Shown here: piece after piece, positions 25,126-34,136 of the stretch
Layout of the letters: the number at the start of each line of letters is the position of its first letter
Numbering within the stretch: the stretch's first letter is position 1
Source of the DNA: Microcoleus sp. CSU_2_2
GTDB lineage: Bacteria > Cyanobacteriota > Cyanobacteriia > Cyanobacteriales > Microcoleaceae
Assembly: GCA_012035135.1 (NCBI GenBank)
Contig: JAAUPI010000006.1
Span: 1-49,152 of the forward strand
Direction of reading: 5' to 3'
Length of the DNA stretch: 49,152 nt
Notes under the pieces: model-generated
Seen by the model: only the letters and a program-made list of their open reading frames with translations
What the model was told of the DNA's origin: nothing
The model's database searches: none
Program-made: the position numbers and the translations under genes

Positions 25126-27132
25126 ATGACTAACGCATCTCCGAGACGTACTTCCACATCAATAGTTGCTCAGAGCAATTTTTCTCCGGCTCTCAACAAG
25201 ATGATTCAGTCGGGTTACGTCAACGGCGACCAACTGAAGCAAGCTCAAATCGAAAGCCGGAAGTCTGGTAAGCGGTTAACGGAGGTACTAGAAGCGCTTA
25301 CCGGGCAGCCTCTGCCCCCTGAATTGCTGCGACTTTACAAGAAGCAGCAAATGTTTGAACTAAAGATAGTCTACGGAGTCGAAGCATTTGACCCGGAGAT
25401 GAGCGAAATGTCTAACGAGAAACTCGGAGTTATGCTCGATGACTTGAAGATGTCGATCGGCACCTGTCATCAAGGTCGGTTTTTACCTGTGGCGAAGACT
25501 GAAACTGAACCCCAGGCGATCGTGGTGGCAATGGTCGATCCTGACAACCTTAACGCTCTAGAAGATTTGCGGCGGATTTTGCAGCCTCACGGTTTGAGTT
25601 TTCAGCGACGGGTGATTACTCCAGACGACTATCAGGACATTACTTCGACCTATCAAGAGGAACAAGTTAAGAGGGAAGCCAAAAAAGCTGAAATCGAAAA
25701 GCAGAGAAAGATGGATTTGGGAGAGGGAGATTTTGGCGAAATCTCCCTCGAAGAGGCTTCTGCCGATCAAGAAGATTTAGCTACAACTCTAGACGATGCC
25801 GAGGCGGCTCCTGTCATTAAGGCAGTCAACATCATCTTGGCTAAAGCTTTATCTGAAAAAGTCTCCGACATCCACGTAGAACCTCAAGAAGAGTTCATGC
25901 GGATTCGGATGCGGAAGGATGGGGTGCTGCAAGAGTATTTCCGGTTTCCCAAACAAGTTGTTGCAGCCATTACCTCTCGTTTCAAAATTATTGCTAACTT
26001 GGACATTGCCGAACGCCGACAAGCTCAAGACGGTCGTATCCGCCGAGTATTTGAGGGACGCACGGTGGATTTTCGGGTGAACAGTTTGCCTTCGCGCTAT
26101 GGCGAAAAAATCGTGCTGCGGATTTTGGACAGTTCTAGCACTCAGTTGGGTCTGGGTTTGTTAATCTCCGATGAGGAAACTCTGGCCTTAGTGCGAGAGA
26201 CTGCTAGCCGTCCGTTTGGGTTAATTTTGGTGACCGGACCGACGGGTTCGGGTAAGTCAACTTCGCTCTATTCGATTCTGGCGGAACGCAACGATCCGGG
26301 GATTAATATTAGTACGGCAGAAGACCCGATCGAATATGCTTTGCCTGGAATTACCCAGTGTCAAGTAATTCGGGAAAAAGACTTGACTTTTTCCAACCTT
26401 CTGCGGGCGTTTTTGCGGCAAGACCCTGACGTACTGCTAGTGGGGGAAACCCGGGACAAGGAAACGGCGAAAACAGCTCTGGAAGCTGCTTTGACCGGAC
26501 ACTTAGTGCTGACTACGCTGCACACGAACGACGCAGCAGGTGCAATTGCCCGTTTGGACGAAATGGGCGTAGAACCGTTCATGGTTTCGGCGGCTTTGTT
26601 GGGAGTGTTGGCTCAACGTCTGATGCGACGCGTTTGCGACAAATGCTGCATTCCTTACCAGCCTACTGCTGAAGAACTCGGTCGGTACGGTTTGTCAGCT
26701 TCTCAAGAAATGGATCTGACTATCTACAAAGCCAACACCGTACCTGTGGAGGAAAGAAAAGAACTCGCAGATCGTGACCAACTTTGTGTCAAGTGTGGTG
26801 GCATAGGCTACAAAGGACGGGTAGGGGTTTACGAATTCCTGAAAAATACTGAGCGACTTCAAACTCTGATTACTCAAGGTGCTCCCACAGAGCAAATTAA
26901 GGAAGCAGCAGTAGAAGAAGGGATGAAAACCTTGTTGGCTTATAGCTTGCAGTTAGTGCGAGAAGGCGCGACTACCTTTGAAGAAGTTGAGCGAGTGACG
27001 TTTACCGACTCTGGGCTGGAGGCTGAATTGAAGGCAAAACGCAAGCAGGGACTGACCTGCAAGACTTGTCACGCGGAATTGAAGCCAGAGATGCTGGATT
27101 GTCCCTACTGTTTGACGCCACGGGTTTTCTAG
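25126..27132 (+). CDS. pilB: Type IV pilus extension ATPase PilB
   Basis: 668 residues. N-terminal MshE-N/T2SSE-N domain (about 30-190), then the GspE-type ATPase with Walker A TGPTGSGKSTS, Asp box, Walker B-like LVGETRDKETAKTAL and the His box TLHTNDAAGAIARL. The zinc-binding pairs CDKC and CVKC flank the C-terminal region as in PilB/GspE. An extra C-terminal zinc ribbon (CKTC ... CPYC in the last 25 residues) follows, as in other cyanobacterial PilB proteins I remember. It powers pilus assembly for twitching, phototaxis and DNA uptake, and here hormogonium-like gliding. First gene of pilB-pilT-pilC. Confidence 0.95.
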   Translation: MTNASPRRTSTSIVAQSNFSPALNKMIQSGYVNGDQLKQAQIESRKSGKRLTEVLEALTGQPLPPELLRLYKKQQMFELKIVYGVEAFDPEMSEMSNEKLGVMLDDLKMSIGTCHQGRFLPVAKTETEPQAIVVAMVDPDNLNALEDLRRILQPHGLSFQRRVITPDDYQDITSTYQEEQVKREAKKAEIEKQRKMDLGEGDFGEISLEEASADQEDLATTLDDAEAAPVIKAVNIILAKALSEKVSDIHVEPQEEFMRIRMRKDGVLQEYFRFPKQVVAAITSRFKIIANLDIAERRQAQDGRIRRVFEGRTVDFRVNSLPSRYGEKIVLRILDSSSTQLGLGLLISDEETLALVRETASRPFGLILVTGPTGSGKSTSLYSILAERNDPGINISTAEDPIEYALPGITQCQVIREKDLTFSNLLRAFLRQDPDVLLVGETRDKETAKTALEAALTGHLVLTTLHTNDAAGAIARLDEMGVEPFMVSAALLGVLAQRLMRRVCDKCCIPYQPTAEELGRYGLSASQEMDLTIYKANTVPVEERKELADRDQLCVKCGGIGYKGRVGVYEFLKNTERLQTLITQGAPTEQIKEAAVEEGMKTLLAYSLQLVREGATTFEEVERVTFTDSGLEAELKAKRKQGLTCKTCHAELKPEMLDCPYCLTPRVF

Positions 27133-27365
27133 ATTGATTCAATTTTCATGGGGCATTGGTAATGGGTAATGGGGCATGGGGCATTGGTAATGGCTAATGG
27201 CTAATGGCTAACTGTTGGAACTGCTTTCGGAGTCAACTGACAACTGCCAACTGCTTTCCTCCCAACTGTGAACTGTTCACTGCTTTCGGAGTCAACTGTC
27301 CACTGTCAACTGTCAACTGAGTTAAATTGTTCAATAACTATCAACTTGATTAGGGAGACGTATCT
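27133..27365 (+). repeat. Heptamer-type repeats between pilB and pilT
   Basis: A run of GGTAATGGGTAATGGGGCATGG-like and CAACTGTC-like degenerate short repeats fills about 200 bases, ending before the ribosome site GGGAGA of pilT. The AACTGTC unit of period 7 is characteristic of cyanobacterial STRR sequences. It has no coding potential and separates genes normally in one operon. Confidence 0.7.
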
Positions 27366-28466
27366 ATGGGTCTGATGATTGAAGACGTACTGGAGTCCCT
27401 GGTAGAACAAGGGGGTTCGGACATACACATCCAAGCGGGCGCGCCTATCTTCTTCCGCGTCAGCGGAAAATTAACTCCTCAGACGCAATACGGCGAAATT
27501 ATGTCGGCCGAGGAAGTGCAGATTCTAATTTTCCAAATGCTCAACAATATGCAGCGCAAGCATTTGGAAATGGAGTGGGAACTAGACTGCGCTTACGGGG
27601 TTAAGGGATTGGCTCGATTCCGGGTGAACGTGTACCGCGAACGGGGTGCTTGGGCTGCTTGTTTGCGGGCCTTGCAATCCAAGATTCCTAACGCAGATGC
27701 GCTGGGAGTACCGCAGGTGTTGCGGGATATGACGGAAAGACCCAGAGGTATGTTGTTGGTGACGGGACAAACTGGTTCCGGGAAAACTACGACGATGGCG
27801 GCTTTGTTGGATCTGGTCAACCGGACGCGGGCAGAACATATTCTGACAGTTGAAGATCCGATCGAATATGTATTTCCAAATATTAAGAGTTTGTTTCACC
27901 AGCGTCAAAAGGGCGAAGATACAAAGAGCTTTGCGAATGCGCTGAGGGCGGCTTTGCGGGAAGATCCGGACGTGATTCTGGTAGGGGAAATGCGGGACTT
28001 GGAAACAATTGGTCTGGCAATTTCGGCGGCAGAAACGGGTCACTTAGTGATGGGAACTCTGCACACTAATTCGGCGGCTGCAACGATCGATCGGATTTTG
28101 GACGTGTTCCCGCCTATTCAGCAACCACAAGTTAGAGCACAGGTTTCTAACTCTTTGATCGGAATTTGTAGCCAAAACTTAGTGGTGAAAGTCGGAGGTG
28201 GCCGTTGTTGCGCTATGGAAATCATGGTGAATACTCCTGCTATGGCTAACTTAATCCGGGAGGGCAAAACTCCTCAAATTTACTCCCAAATCCAAATGGG
28301 AGCGAAGTTGGGAATGAGAACGATGGAAATGGCTCTGGCTGAACTTTACAAGGGTGGTAAAGTTTCTTGGGAATCAGCAATGGGCAAGGCTTCTAAGGCT
28401 GATGAACTCGAACGCTTGATTGGCCCTGCACCCGTAGCGAGCGCACCGGCGGCAAAAGCTCGTTAA
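27366..28466 (+). CDS. pilT: Type IV pilus retraction ATPase PilT
   Basis: 366 residues. MIEDVLESLVEQGGSDIHIQ starts the PilT N-domain; Walker A VTGQTGSGKTTTMAALL, Asp box VEDPIEYVF, Walker B ILVGEMRDLETI, His box TLHTNSAAATIDRI and the PilT motif AIRNLIRE-like region (MANLIREGKT) are present. It drives pilus retraction. RBS AGGGAGA about 7 bases ahead of ATG 27366. Between pilB and pilC, as typical in cyanobacteria. Confidence 0.95.
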   Translation: MGLMIEDVLESLVEQGGSDIHIQAGAPIFFRVSGKLTPQTQYGEIMSAEEVQILIFQMLNNMQRKHLEMEWELDCAYGVKGLARFRVNVYRERGAWAACLRALQSKIPNADALGVPQVLRDMTERPRGMLLVTGQTGSGKTTTMAALLDLVNRTRAEHILTVEDPIEYVFPNIKSLFHQRQKGEDTKSFANALRAALREDPDVILVGEMRDLETIGLAISAAETGHLVMGTLHTNSAAATIDRILDVFPPIQQPQVRAQVSNSLIGICSQNLVVKVGGGRCCAMEIMVNTPAMANLIREGKTPQIYSQIQMGAKLGMRTMEMALAELYKGGKVSWESAMGKASKADELERLIGPAPVASAPAAKAR

Positions 28467-28732
28467 TTAGTCATTAGTCATGAGTCAGTAGTCATTGGGC
28501 AGTGGGCATGGGGCATGGGGCATTGGTAATCGGTAATTGTTCCGGGCAACGGCCAACTGCCAACTGCCAACTGACAACTGCCTGCTCTGAGCGTAGTCAA
28601 AGGGCCAACTGACAACACTTCGACAAGCTCAGTGACCCCTGTCAACTGTCAACGGCTAACGGCCAACGGCTAACTGTCAACTGTCAACTGTCAACTGACT
28701 ACTAACTTTTCATAAAATTTATGAGGTGATCT
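28467..28732 (+). repeat. Heptamer-type repeats between pilT and pilC
   Basis: Degenerate units GTCAACT(G/A), GGCAACGGCCAACTGCC and GGCATGGGGCATGGGG occupy most of the 266-base gap. Near the end CAACTGT is repeated four times in tandem (about 28674-28700). Similar sequences occur at 27133-27365, 29861-29945, 41411-41566 and 46620-46702. Confidence 0.75.
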
Positions 28733-29860
28733 GTGGCTACCAACGTTATCAACCCCAAACCGAAAACAGGATTTGATTTAACTAGAATTCAAGAGCAAAT
28801 AGAGATATCTCTTACCAGTATTACTGTTAAGGATATGGCTATTTTTGCTCGTCAATTTGCGGCGATGTTCAATGCAGGGGTGGCTATCGTGAGATGCCTT
28901 TCTGTATTGCATGAGCAATGCTCTAATGCTAAGTTGAAAAGAGCGCTGAGGAGCATGAATGCTGATGTGCAGGAAGGTATCAACTTGGCAGAGGCGATGT
29001 CGAAGTTTCCTGATGTTTTTGACCAACTGTTTATCAGTATGGTGGCGGCGGGAGAAGTCGGGGGCGTACTAGATGAAGTGCTAGATCGTCTGGCGGTGAT
29101 GATGGAAAAAAATCACAAGACGGAGGCTGAAATTAAGTCGGCTATGTCTTATCCGAAGACTGTGCTATTTATCGCGATCGTGATTTTTTTCGCAATGACT
29201 ATTTTCTTGCTGCCAACTTTTGCTGCAATCTTTAAGGATATTGGCGCGGATTTGCCTGCTTTTACGCTGTTTATGTTGGGAATTAGCGCATTTTGTACGG
29301 CTTGGCCTCCGATCCAACAGTTTACGGTAATTGGGGTGATTGCAGCGCTATATATTGCCTTCCAGATGTACTACAAAACTCCAGTCGGTCGCTTGCAAAT
29401 TGACAAGATTGCGATGAAGTTGCCGATTTTTGGAGATTTGATTGAAAAGTCGGCGGTGGCGCGATTTTGCATTATATTTGGGTCGCTGACGCGATCGGGC
29501 GTGCCAATTCTTAATTCTTTGGAAATTGTACGCGATGTGGCCGGAAATCAGGCGATCGCAAATGCTATTGAGTACGCGAGACAGGAAATTCAAAGCGGTG
29601 GGATGATCAGTATTGCTTTGCAAGAACAGGCTGTTTTCCCATCTTTGGCAATTCAAATGATGGCAATTGGTGAGGAAACTGGGGAACTTGACAAGATGCT
29701 GATGAAGGTTGGCGCTTTCTACGAAACGGAAGTAGAAGAAGCGGTAAAAGGACTTACGAGTATGTTGGAACCTCTGATGATTGTGGTCATCGGGGCAATT
29801 GTAGGTTCGATTTTGCTGTCTATGTATCTGCCGATGTTTGCAGTGTTCCAAAAACTGTAG
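28733..29860 (+). CDS. pilC: Type IV pilus inner-membrane platform protein PilC
   Basis: 375 residues with two T2SSF domains (about 35-160 and 240-365), each of the form FARQFAAMFNAGV / FCIIFGSLTRSGV, and three membrane helices (about 140-165, 180-205 and 345-370). PilC is the platform on which PilB and PilT act. Start GTG 28733 follows AGGTGA. At 375 residues it is a little shorter than the usual 400, the difference being in the N-terminus before the first T2SSF domain. Confidence 0.95.
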   Translation: MATNVINPKPKTGFDLTRIQEQIEISLTSITVKDMAIFARQFAAMFNAGVAIVRCLSVLHEQCSNAKLKRALRSMNADVQEGINLAEAMSKFPDVFDQLFISMVAAGEVGGVLDEVLDRLAVMMEKNHKTEAEIKSAMSYPKTVLFIAIVIFFAMTIFLLPTFAAIFKDIGADLPAFTLFMLGISAFCTAWPPIQQFTVIGVIAALYIAFQMYYKTPVGRLQIDKIAMKLPIFGDLIEKSAVARFCIIFGSLTRSGVPILNSLEIVRDVAGNQAIANAIEYARQEIQSGGMISIALQEQAVFPSLAIQMMAIGEETGELDKMLMKVGAFYETEVEEAVKGLTSMLEPLMIVVIGAIVGSILLSMYLPMFAVFQKL

Positions 29861-29956
29861 ACAGTAGACAGTTGACAGTTGACAGTTGACTGTTAACTGT
29901 TAACTAATTACCTATTACCTATTACCTATTATCTATTACCTATTACTTAATTTAAA
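29861..29956 (+). repeat. Short tandem repeats downstream of pilC
   Basis: GTAGACAGTTGACAGTTGACAGTTGAC and then five copies of a TATTACCTAT-like unit (about 29907-29945) occupy the 96 bases between pilC and the next gene. Confidence 0.7.
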
Positions 29957-30574
29957 ATGTCTGTTCAACAATCACATTACGAAGTATTACTAGCACAATA
30001 CAGCGAATTTTCGGCGGCGATCGCCCTGCTGAAAAAGTATCGGCTTTACATGGAAATGATTCCGAGTATTCGCCGCGCTAACGAGAGTTTAATTAGCATT
30101 CCTTTGCCAATTGCGCGACTGCGGGAGGGAGTTTCCTATGCAAGCAGCAGCGGCACTAGCATAGCAGCGGGACAAGCAGTTTGTCTGCCGTGCGATTTGG
30201 CGATTTTGATGTGCGATCCGGAGTGGAAAGTTAAAGTAGGAGTGGAAATTTTGGTTTTCATTCACCGCCCTGGCGAGGATTTTTCTGGATTGTTGGGCCG
30301 CTGGCGACAGTCTCAGGTTTGGCTGGATCGGGGTTATGAGTGGGTGATGCCGTACCGCTACAGGCACATCTACAGCGACGAGGCTGAGGCTATTCATCCT
30401 TTATTTGTGTTGTTTGAGGAAACTGACGATCGCATTCAGCGCGGTTTAATGGCTGCGGGTTTGCCATTTGTAGTGGAAAGCTTTAGTTCTATTAATGAGG
30501 ATGAATTGGCAGAACCAGAAAGTTTAGAGGCAAAAAAGTATGGGAGTATGGGTGAAGAAAGTTACGAGTTGTAG
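29957..30574 (+). CDS. Conserved hypothetical protein
   Basis: 205 residues, ATG start, no signal peptide, no membrane helix. I recognise no family. The sequence is mainly hydrophilic with a middle region SYASSSGTSIAAGQAVCLPC and a C-terminal acidic tail; the amount of aromatic residues (WLDRGYEWVMPYRYRHIY) suggests a folded globular protein. Codon usage and GATCG content match neighbours. It follows the pil genes on the same strand and may be co-transcribed. No function is proposed. Confidence 0.6.
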   Translation: MSVQQSHYEVLLAQYSEFSAAIALLKKYRLYMEMIPSIRRANESLISIPLPIARLREGVSYASSSGTSIAAGQAVCLPCDLAILMCDPEWKVKVGVEILVFIHRPGEDFSGLLGRWRQSQVWLDRGYEWVMPYRYRHIYSDEAEAIHPLFVLFEETDDRIQRGLMAAGLPFVVESFSSINEDELAEPESLEAKKYGSMGEESYEL

Positions 30575-30653
30575 GCGGAACTACGGATATCTGCTTGCTA
30601 ATGATAGCTTAACTATAATTCTAACAATAGACATCTCCTAACAAGCAAGTTTT

Positions 30654-30745
30654 GAACAGGCTTTCCGGCCTGTTCCACAAGAATTATGCCGGAGGTCTAA
30701 TAGTTTGGATAAACGCAGATAACTCACATTGAAATCTGCGTTTAT
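30654..30745. repeat. Two hairpins between convergent genes
   Basis: GAACAGGC (30654-30661) pairs with GCCTGTTC (30668-30675); ATAAACGCAGAT (30709-30720) pairs with ATCTGCGTTTAT (30734-30745). They lie between the converging hypothetical gene and crtO and may act as terminators. The second stem shares its sequence with the long palindrome at 48238-48309. Confidence 0.6.
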
Positions 30746-30799
30746 TTACCGACCATTCCTGAAGGCGAAGCGACTACATCTGCGGTTAAGATGCAAACC

Positions 30800-32491
30800 C
30801 TAATTAACCCGAAATACCGACTTAGCCGTCGATTTCAGAGAATTAGCTGCATTCGCAAAAGTCTGGGCGAAGGGCTGCTGCGAGTACATGAAAACTCGAG
30901 CAGTATTGCGTCCAGGCATCCCCGAAATCGAGCCGCCAGGATGCGTGCCGGCGCCCGTGAGAAACAAACCTTCGATCGGCGTTTTGTAATTAGCCAACTC
31001 CGGTAAAGGACGGAAAAATATCATCTGATCCAGCGTCATGTCAACGTGGTAATAATTTCCCTTCAAAGCACCCAAACGCTCTCCCAATTCTGCCGGACTT
31101 TCGACCCGCCGGCCGATAATTGAATTCTTGATATTTGGCGCATATTCTGCTAATTTATCGATGCATCGATCGGCAACTTTGTTCTTCAATTCATCCGTCC
31201 AACCCGTACCGTGCTGACCTGTTCCTTCAGCATTTTCGATCTGGTAAGGAGCGAAAAATTCAATCCAAGCTGTATGATGTCCTGGAGGAGCCATTGACGG
31301 ATCTCGTACCGTCGGAAACACCACATACATCGACGGATCGGAGTCGGGAATTTTGCCGATCGCAGGCTCGCTGTGAGCGATTTCAACGTGTTTCACCGAG
31401 TCGGCAATTAACACCGAACCGATTAAATATTCATCTCGATGATTCCAGCGATCGAACTTGGGTACTTCATTGAGAGCTAAGTCTATTTTGAGAATAGTCT
31501 CGTTGTTGTTAACTATTTTGCGTTTCAATCTTTCCCGCAAATTCGGGTCAGCAGCATCGACATCGCTGTCATCCATTAAATGCAGAAACAAGCGCTTAGC
31601 ATCAATATTAGAAATGACACCTTTTGTAGCTCGGTATTCTGTCCCGCCTGCAACTCGAACTCCGACAGCGCGACCCTCATCAACTAATATTTTCTCGACG
31701 TGTTGGTCGGTAAGAACTACACCCGAGTAACTTTTCACTAAATTGAGCAGTGCTTGCACTAATGCACCTGTCCCTCCGCGCGGTCTTGCCATGCCGGGAT
31801 TGTGCCGCATTGCCAGCATAATTGCGCCTACAGCAATGGTTTTTTGTGAAGGAGGCGCACCGAGTTCTGATGCCAATCTTGCTAGAGGTGCTTTGATAAA
31901 TTCCTCATCAAACCACTCGTTGAGAATGTCTTCAGCGCTAGTAATCATCGTGCGGATAAAGTCCAGGGTTTTATCGGGAGAACCGATGACTGAAAATAAG
32001 TCTTTGAGTTTGGCAATATCGTAGTTACCGGCAATATCTACGATCGACTTTGGCGGCGCATTAAACATCGGCATCATCGCACTCAAAGCCCTCTGCCAAA
32101 AATCAGTATATTCGGCATATTTTTTAGCATCGCGCTCGTTGTAGCGGGCAATTTCAGCACAAGTTTTTTCTACCGAACTGTGTGCTAAGAAATATTTACC
32201 GTCGGGATGCGGACAAAAGGCAACTGGATCGCAGTAAAGATATTCTAAACCATATTTTTCCAGTTCTAACTCTTCTACAACTGGGCCTAAATGAATAAAT
32301 TCGTGATCGATCGCGCACAAATTGAATTTAAAATCCGGTAATTCGGGAATCGCAGCTTCCGTAGTCGCCGCGCCACCGGGAACCGAACGTTTTTCTAACA
32401 AAAGGACGGTATATCCAGCTTTCAGGAGATAAGAGGCGCATACCAGTCCGTTATGACCGGCTCCGATGATAATGACATCATATGTTTGCAT
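30800..32491 (-). CDS. crtO: Beta-carotene ketolase CrtO
   Basis: 563 residues of the phytoene-desaturase superfamily. FAD-binding VIIIGAGHNGLVCASYLL, then LLEKRSVPGGAATTEA, CAIDHEFIHLGPV, ARLASELGAPPSQK, RPRGGTGALVQAL and the C-terminal FLTGAGTHPGGSISGMPGRN match the CrtO ketolase of Synechocystis closely from memory, not the CrtI or CrtP desaturases. It adds a 4-keto group to beta-carotene giving echinenone, the pigment of orange carotenoid protein. Single-gene unit on the minus strand; no carotenoid neighbours. Product length is slightly greater than the Synechocystis protein because of a C-terminal extension. Confidence 0.85.
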   Translation of the reverse strand: MQTYDVIIIGAGHNGLVCASYLLKAGYTVLLLEKRSVPGGAATTEAAIPELPDFKFNLCAIDHEFIHLGPVVEELELEKYGLEYLYCDPVAFCPHPDGKYFLAHSSVEKTCAEIARYNERDAKKYAEYTDFWQRALSAMMPMFNAPPKSIVDIAGNYDIAKLKDLFSVIGSPDKTLDFIRTMITSAEDILNEWFDEEFIKAPLARLASELGAPPSQKTIAVGAIMLAMRHNPGMARPRGGTGALVQALLNLVKSYSGVVLTDQHVEKILVDEGRAVGVRVAGGTEYRATKGVISNIDAKRLFLHLMDDSDVDAADPNLRERLKRKIVNNNETILKIDLALNEVPKFDRWNHRDEYLIGSVLIADSVKHVEIAHSEPAIGKIPDSDPSMYVVFPTVRDPSMAPPGHHTAWIEFFAPYQIENAEGTGQHGTGWTDELKNKVADRCIDKLAEYAPNIKNSIIGRRVESPAELGERLGALKGNYYHVDMTLDQMIFFRPLPELANYKTPIEGLFLTGAGTHPGGSISGMPGRNTARVFMYSQQPFAQTFANAANSLKSTAKSVFRVN

Positions 32492-32709
32492 AGATAAAGC
32501 TCTGGGAATGGGATATTTTGCTCATTATTTTACAAATGTTAACAAGTTGGCCGACTCTACCAGGAGAAATAGATTAATCTTGGGAGAGTAGTTTAAGTAT
32601 CTTACAAAAGAGAGAGCCAGAGAGCAAACATTTAATTACGCTCTCCATTCCCGAATATCGGCAGATATTATATCACCTAAAATTGAGTTTATCGGTAATT
32701 AAAAAAATC

Positions 32710-33255
32710 TTAAGTATTTGAAAGCTCTGCCAGATAAACCCGTGTTTTGTAAACTAAAGAAACAAAGCTTTTATTGCCACAGTGACTTTGATAAATTTCG
32801 GTCAAATCCGAGATAATTTTCTGCAATTGTGGACCCGATTTCGGGATGTAGGATGCACTCTTGGCGCGACCAATAAGTCCTTGTAAATCGACATCTTGCT
32901 TGTGTACAAAATCACAGGTTTGGATATTCGTAAAATCCGAACTTGCCAGCAGAGGTTCTATCGATCGATCGCGTTTTTCGGCAGGATGTCTATTGGAACC
33001 TGTCTTGGCGATTTGGGTGTAGGCTAGCGTCAATTCGTCGGTGCGATCGCGCAGATTCCAAACTATAGCTAACTTTCCAGACGGTTGGAGAATGCGTCGA
33101 AATTCTGGCAATGTTAAAACTGGATTGAACCAGTGAAAAGACTGGAAGCAAGTTACTAAATTGACTGATGATTCAGGCAGATCCTTACTACTTAAATAAT
33201 AATGTGTTTCATCGAAATCAACAAAATTATCATGAGTATCAGCCAGAGGGGATGT
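32710..33255 (-). pseudogene. Class I methyltransferase, 5'-truncated
   Basis: The frame open from 33255 to the stop at 32710 reads SSVNLVTCFQSFHWFNPVLT then LPEFRRILQPSGKLAIVWN, typical of the middle of UbiE/YcgJ-like SAM methyltransferases (motif II and III region), and continues to a normal C-terminus. The first about 90-100 residues including the SAM-binding GxGxG motif are missing. At 33256-33258 an in-frame TAG marks the joint with an insertion-sequence 5' end. The internal ATG at 33111 would give a 133-residue fragment without SAM site, unlikely to act. Confidence 0.75.
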
Positions 33256-33413
33256 CTAATTCAAGAAAGGATGTCGATGGTCGGGTATTGCTTTGATTGC
33301 TTCTATTAAGTTCATGATGGATGCACTCAGCCAGAATAGTCAAGTGCGATCGGCTCAAACCCGATCGCGCCTGACTATTCTATAATTATCTGGCGACCAT
33401 AAATCCACCCTGC
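33256..33413 (-). mobile_element. Insertion-sequence 5' end, copy 2
   Basis: An ATG at 33315 on the minus strand opens MNLIEAIKAIPDHRHPFLN, then TAG at the joint with the methyltransferase fragment. Upstream are GAGTGCATC, a hairpin GAATAGTCA ... TGACTATTC (about 33334-33380) and the shared end near AAATCCACCCTGC. The IPD ... RHP pattern looks like the start of an ISAs1-type transposase with an internal deletion. Confidence 0.5.
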
Positions 33414-33487
33414 TTAGCAAGGGGGGTTAGGGGGGTTAAGAGCTTAACCGCCAAAAAGCAGTCTCTGAGTAGGTTTGACGTTAAGTT

Positions 33488-33513
33488 GACACGGCTTTGG
33501 GTACTGCCGTGTC
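33488..33513. repeat. Short hairpin repeat
   Basis: GACACGGC (33488-33495) pairs with GCCGTGTC (33506-33513). The same arms and similar surroundings occur at 6851-6874, so this is a dispersed small palindrome. Confidence 0.5.
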
Positions 33514-33539
33514 CTCTATCTCTCCATCAACCTACTTAC

Positions 33540-33664
33540 CTAAAAAATGCTGTAAATGTCGTTTTTAATTGCTTCAATTAAATTCATGGCTGATGCACTC
33601 AGTCAGGAGAATTTGAGCGATCGGGTCAAACCCGATCGCTCAAACTCTGATACATTTATCCTGT
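33540..33664 (-). mobile_element. Insertion-sequence 5' end, copy 3
   Basis: ATG at 33587 on the minus strand opens MNLIEAIKNDIYSIF then stops. Upstream lie GAGTGCATCA and a near-perfect hairpin of TTTGAGCGATCGGGT and its complement (about 33614-33648). Same family as 1-125 and 33256-33413, with a different 3' truncation point. Confidence 0.5.
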
Positions 33665-33668
33665 GAGA

Positions 33669-33850
33669 TTGACATACTCACCGCCCTAAAAGTGCGGTGA
33701 TTCTTGACGCTTCACAGAGTGATGCTGGGCGTCGTAGTCTGACTCTCTCGACCTGTCTCTAAGCGAGTCGTGGCAATGCCCGATCGCGACTTGTTAAACA
33801 CTTTAACAGAAAGCCGTCCTCAAAGCGGTGCACTGAGCTTGCCGAAGTGG
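33669..33850 (-). mobile_element. Solitary IS200/IS605-type right end, possible omega-RNA remnant
   Basis: On the minus strand the sequence ends GAATCACCGC ... GCGGTGAGTATGTCAA: stem CACCGC/GCGGTG (33679-33699), then GAGTATGTCAA at 33681-33669. I recognise this as the right end of cyanobacterial IS1341/IS891-type elements carrying tnpB. The 150 bases before it hold other short stems, and one frame encodes about 35 residues possibly from the end of TnpB (weak). No tnpA or tnpB is in the window. A plus-strand frame at 33770-33970 is an artefact. Confidence 0.5.
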
Positions 33851-33914
33851 ACGGGGTTTTCGATCCCTTTTTCCGATAAATCCACCCTGCCCGTGTTTCC
33901 AAGCAGGGGAGATG

Positions 33915-34136
33915 TCAATCCTCGTCCCAAGCCTCCACAGCTAGCAACTCGCTCACGGGGTCTTGCATAGAAAAATCAAACTCTAGGAGTTGCTGTTTCC
34001 AGTAAGGCCACTCATCTCCATACAGCAGAGCAATCTTCCAAATGCTGTCTGATGGCTTGATGATATTAGACGTGACGAGAGATTGCACCTGACGTTGGAA
34101 TTTAACCATCGGCTGTTGTATAACCTGCTGGCTCAT
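33915..34136 (-). CDS. DUF4327-like small protein
   Basis: 73 residues. The pattern MVKFQRQVQSLVTSNIIKPSDSIWKIALLYGDEW then LLEFDFSMQDPVSELLAVEAWDED matches the layout of DUF4327, a short cyanobacterial family (helix, xxLVxxGxI, REW, then FLLRDRIxDLIGxExW). Function unknown. ATG 34136 follows AGAGGT at a spacing of about 5. It stands alone between insertion-sequence remnants and pyrB. Confidence 0.65.
   Translation of the reverse strand: MSQQVIQQPMVKFQRQVQSLVTSNIIKPSDSIWKIALLYGDEWPYWKQQLLEFDFSMQDPVSELLAVEAWDED

Noticed and set aside
33770..33970. 66-codon plus-strand frame
   Set aside because: Lies across an insertion-sequence end and overlaps the DUF4327-like gene; no start signal.
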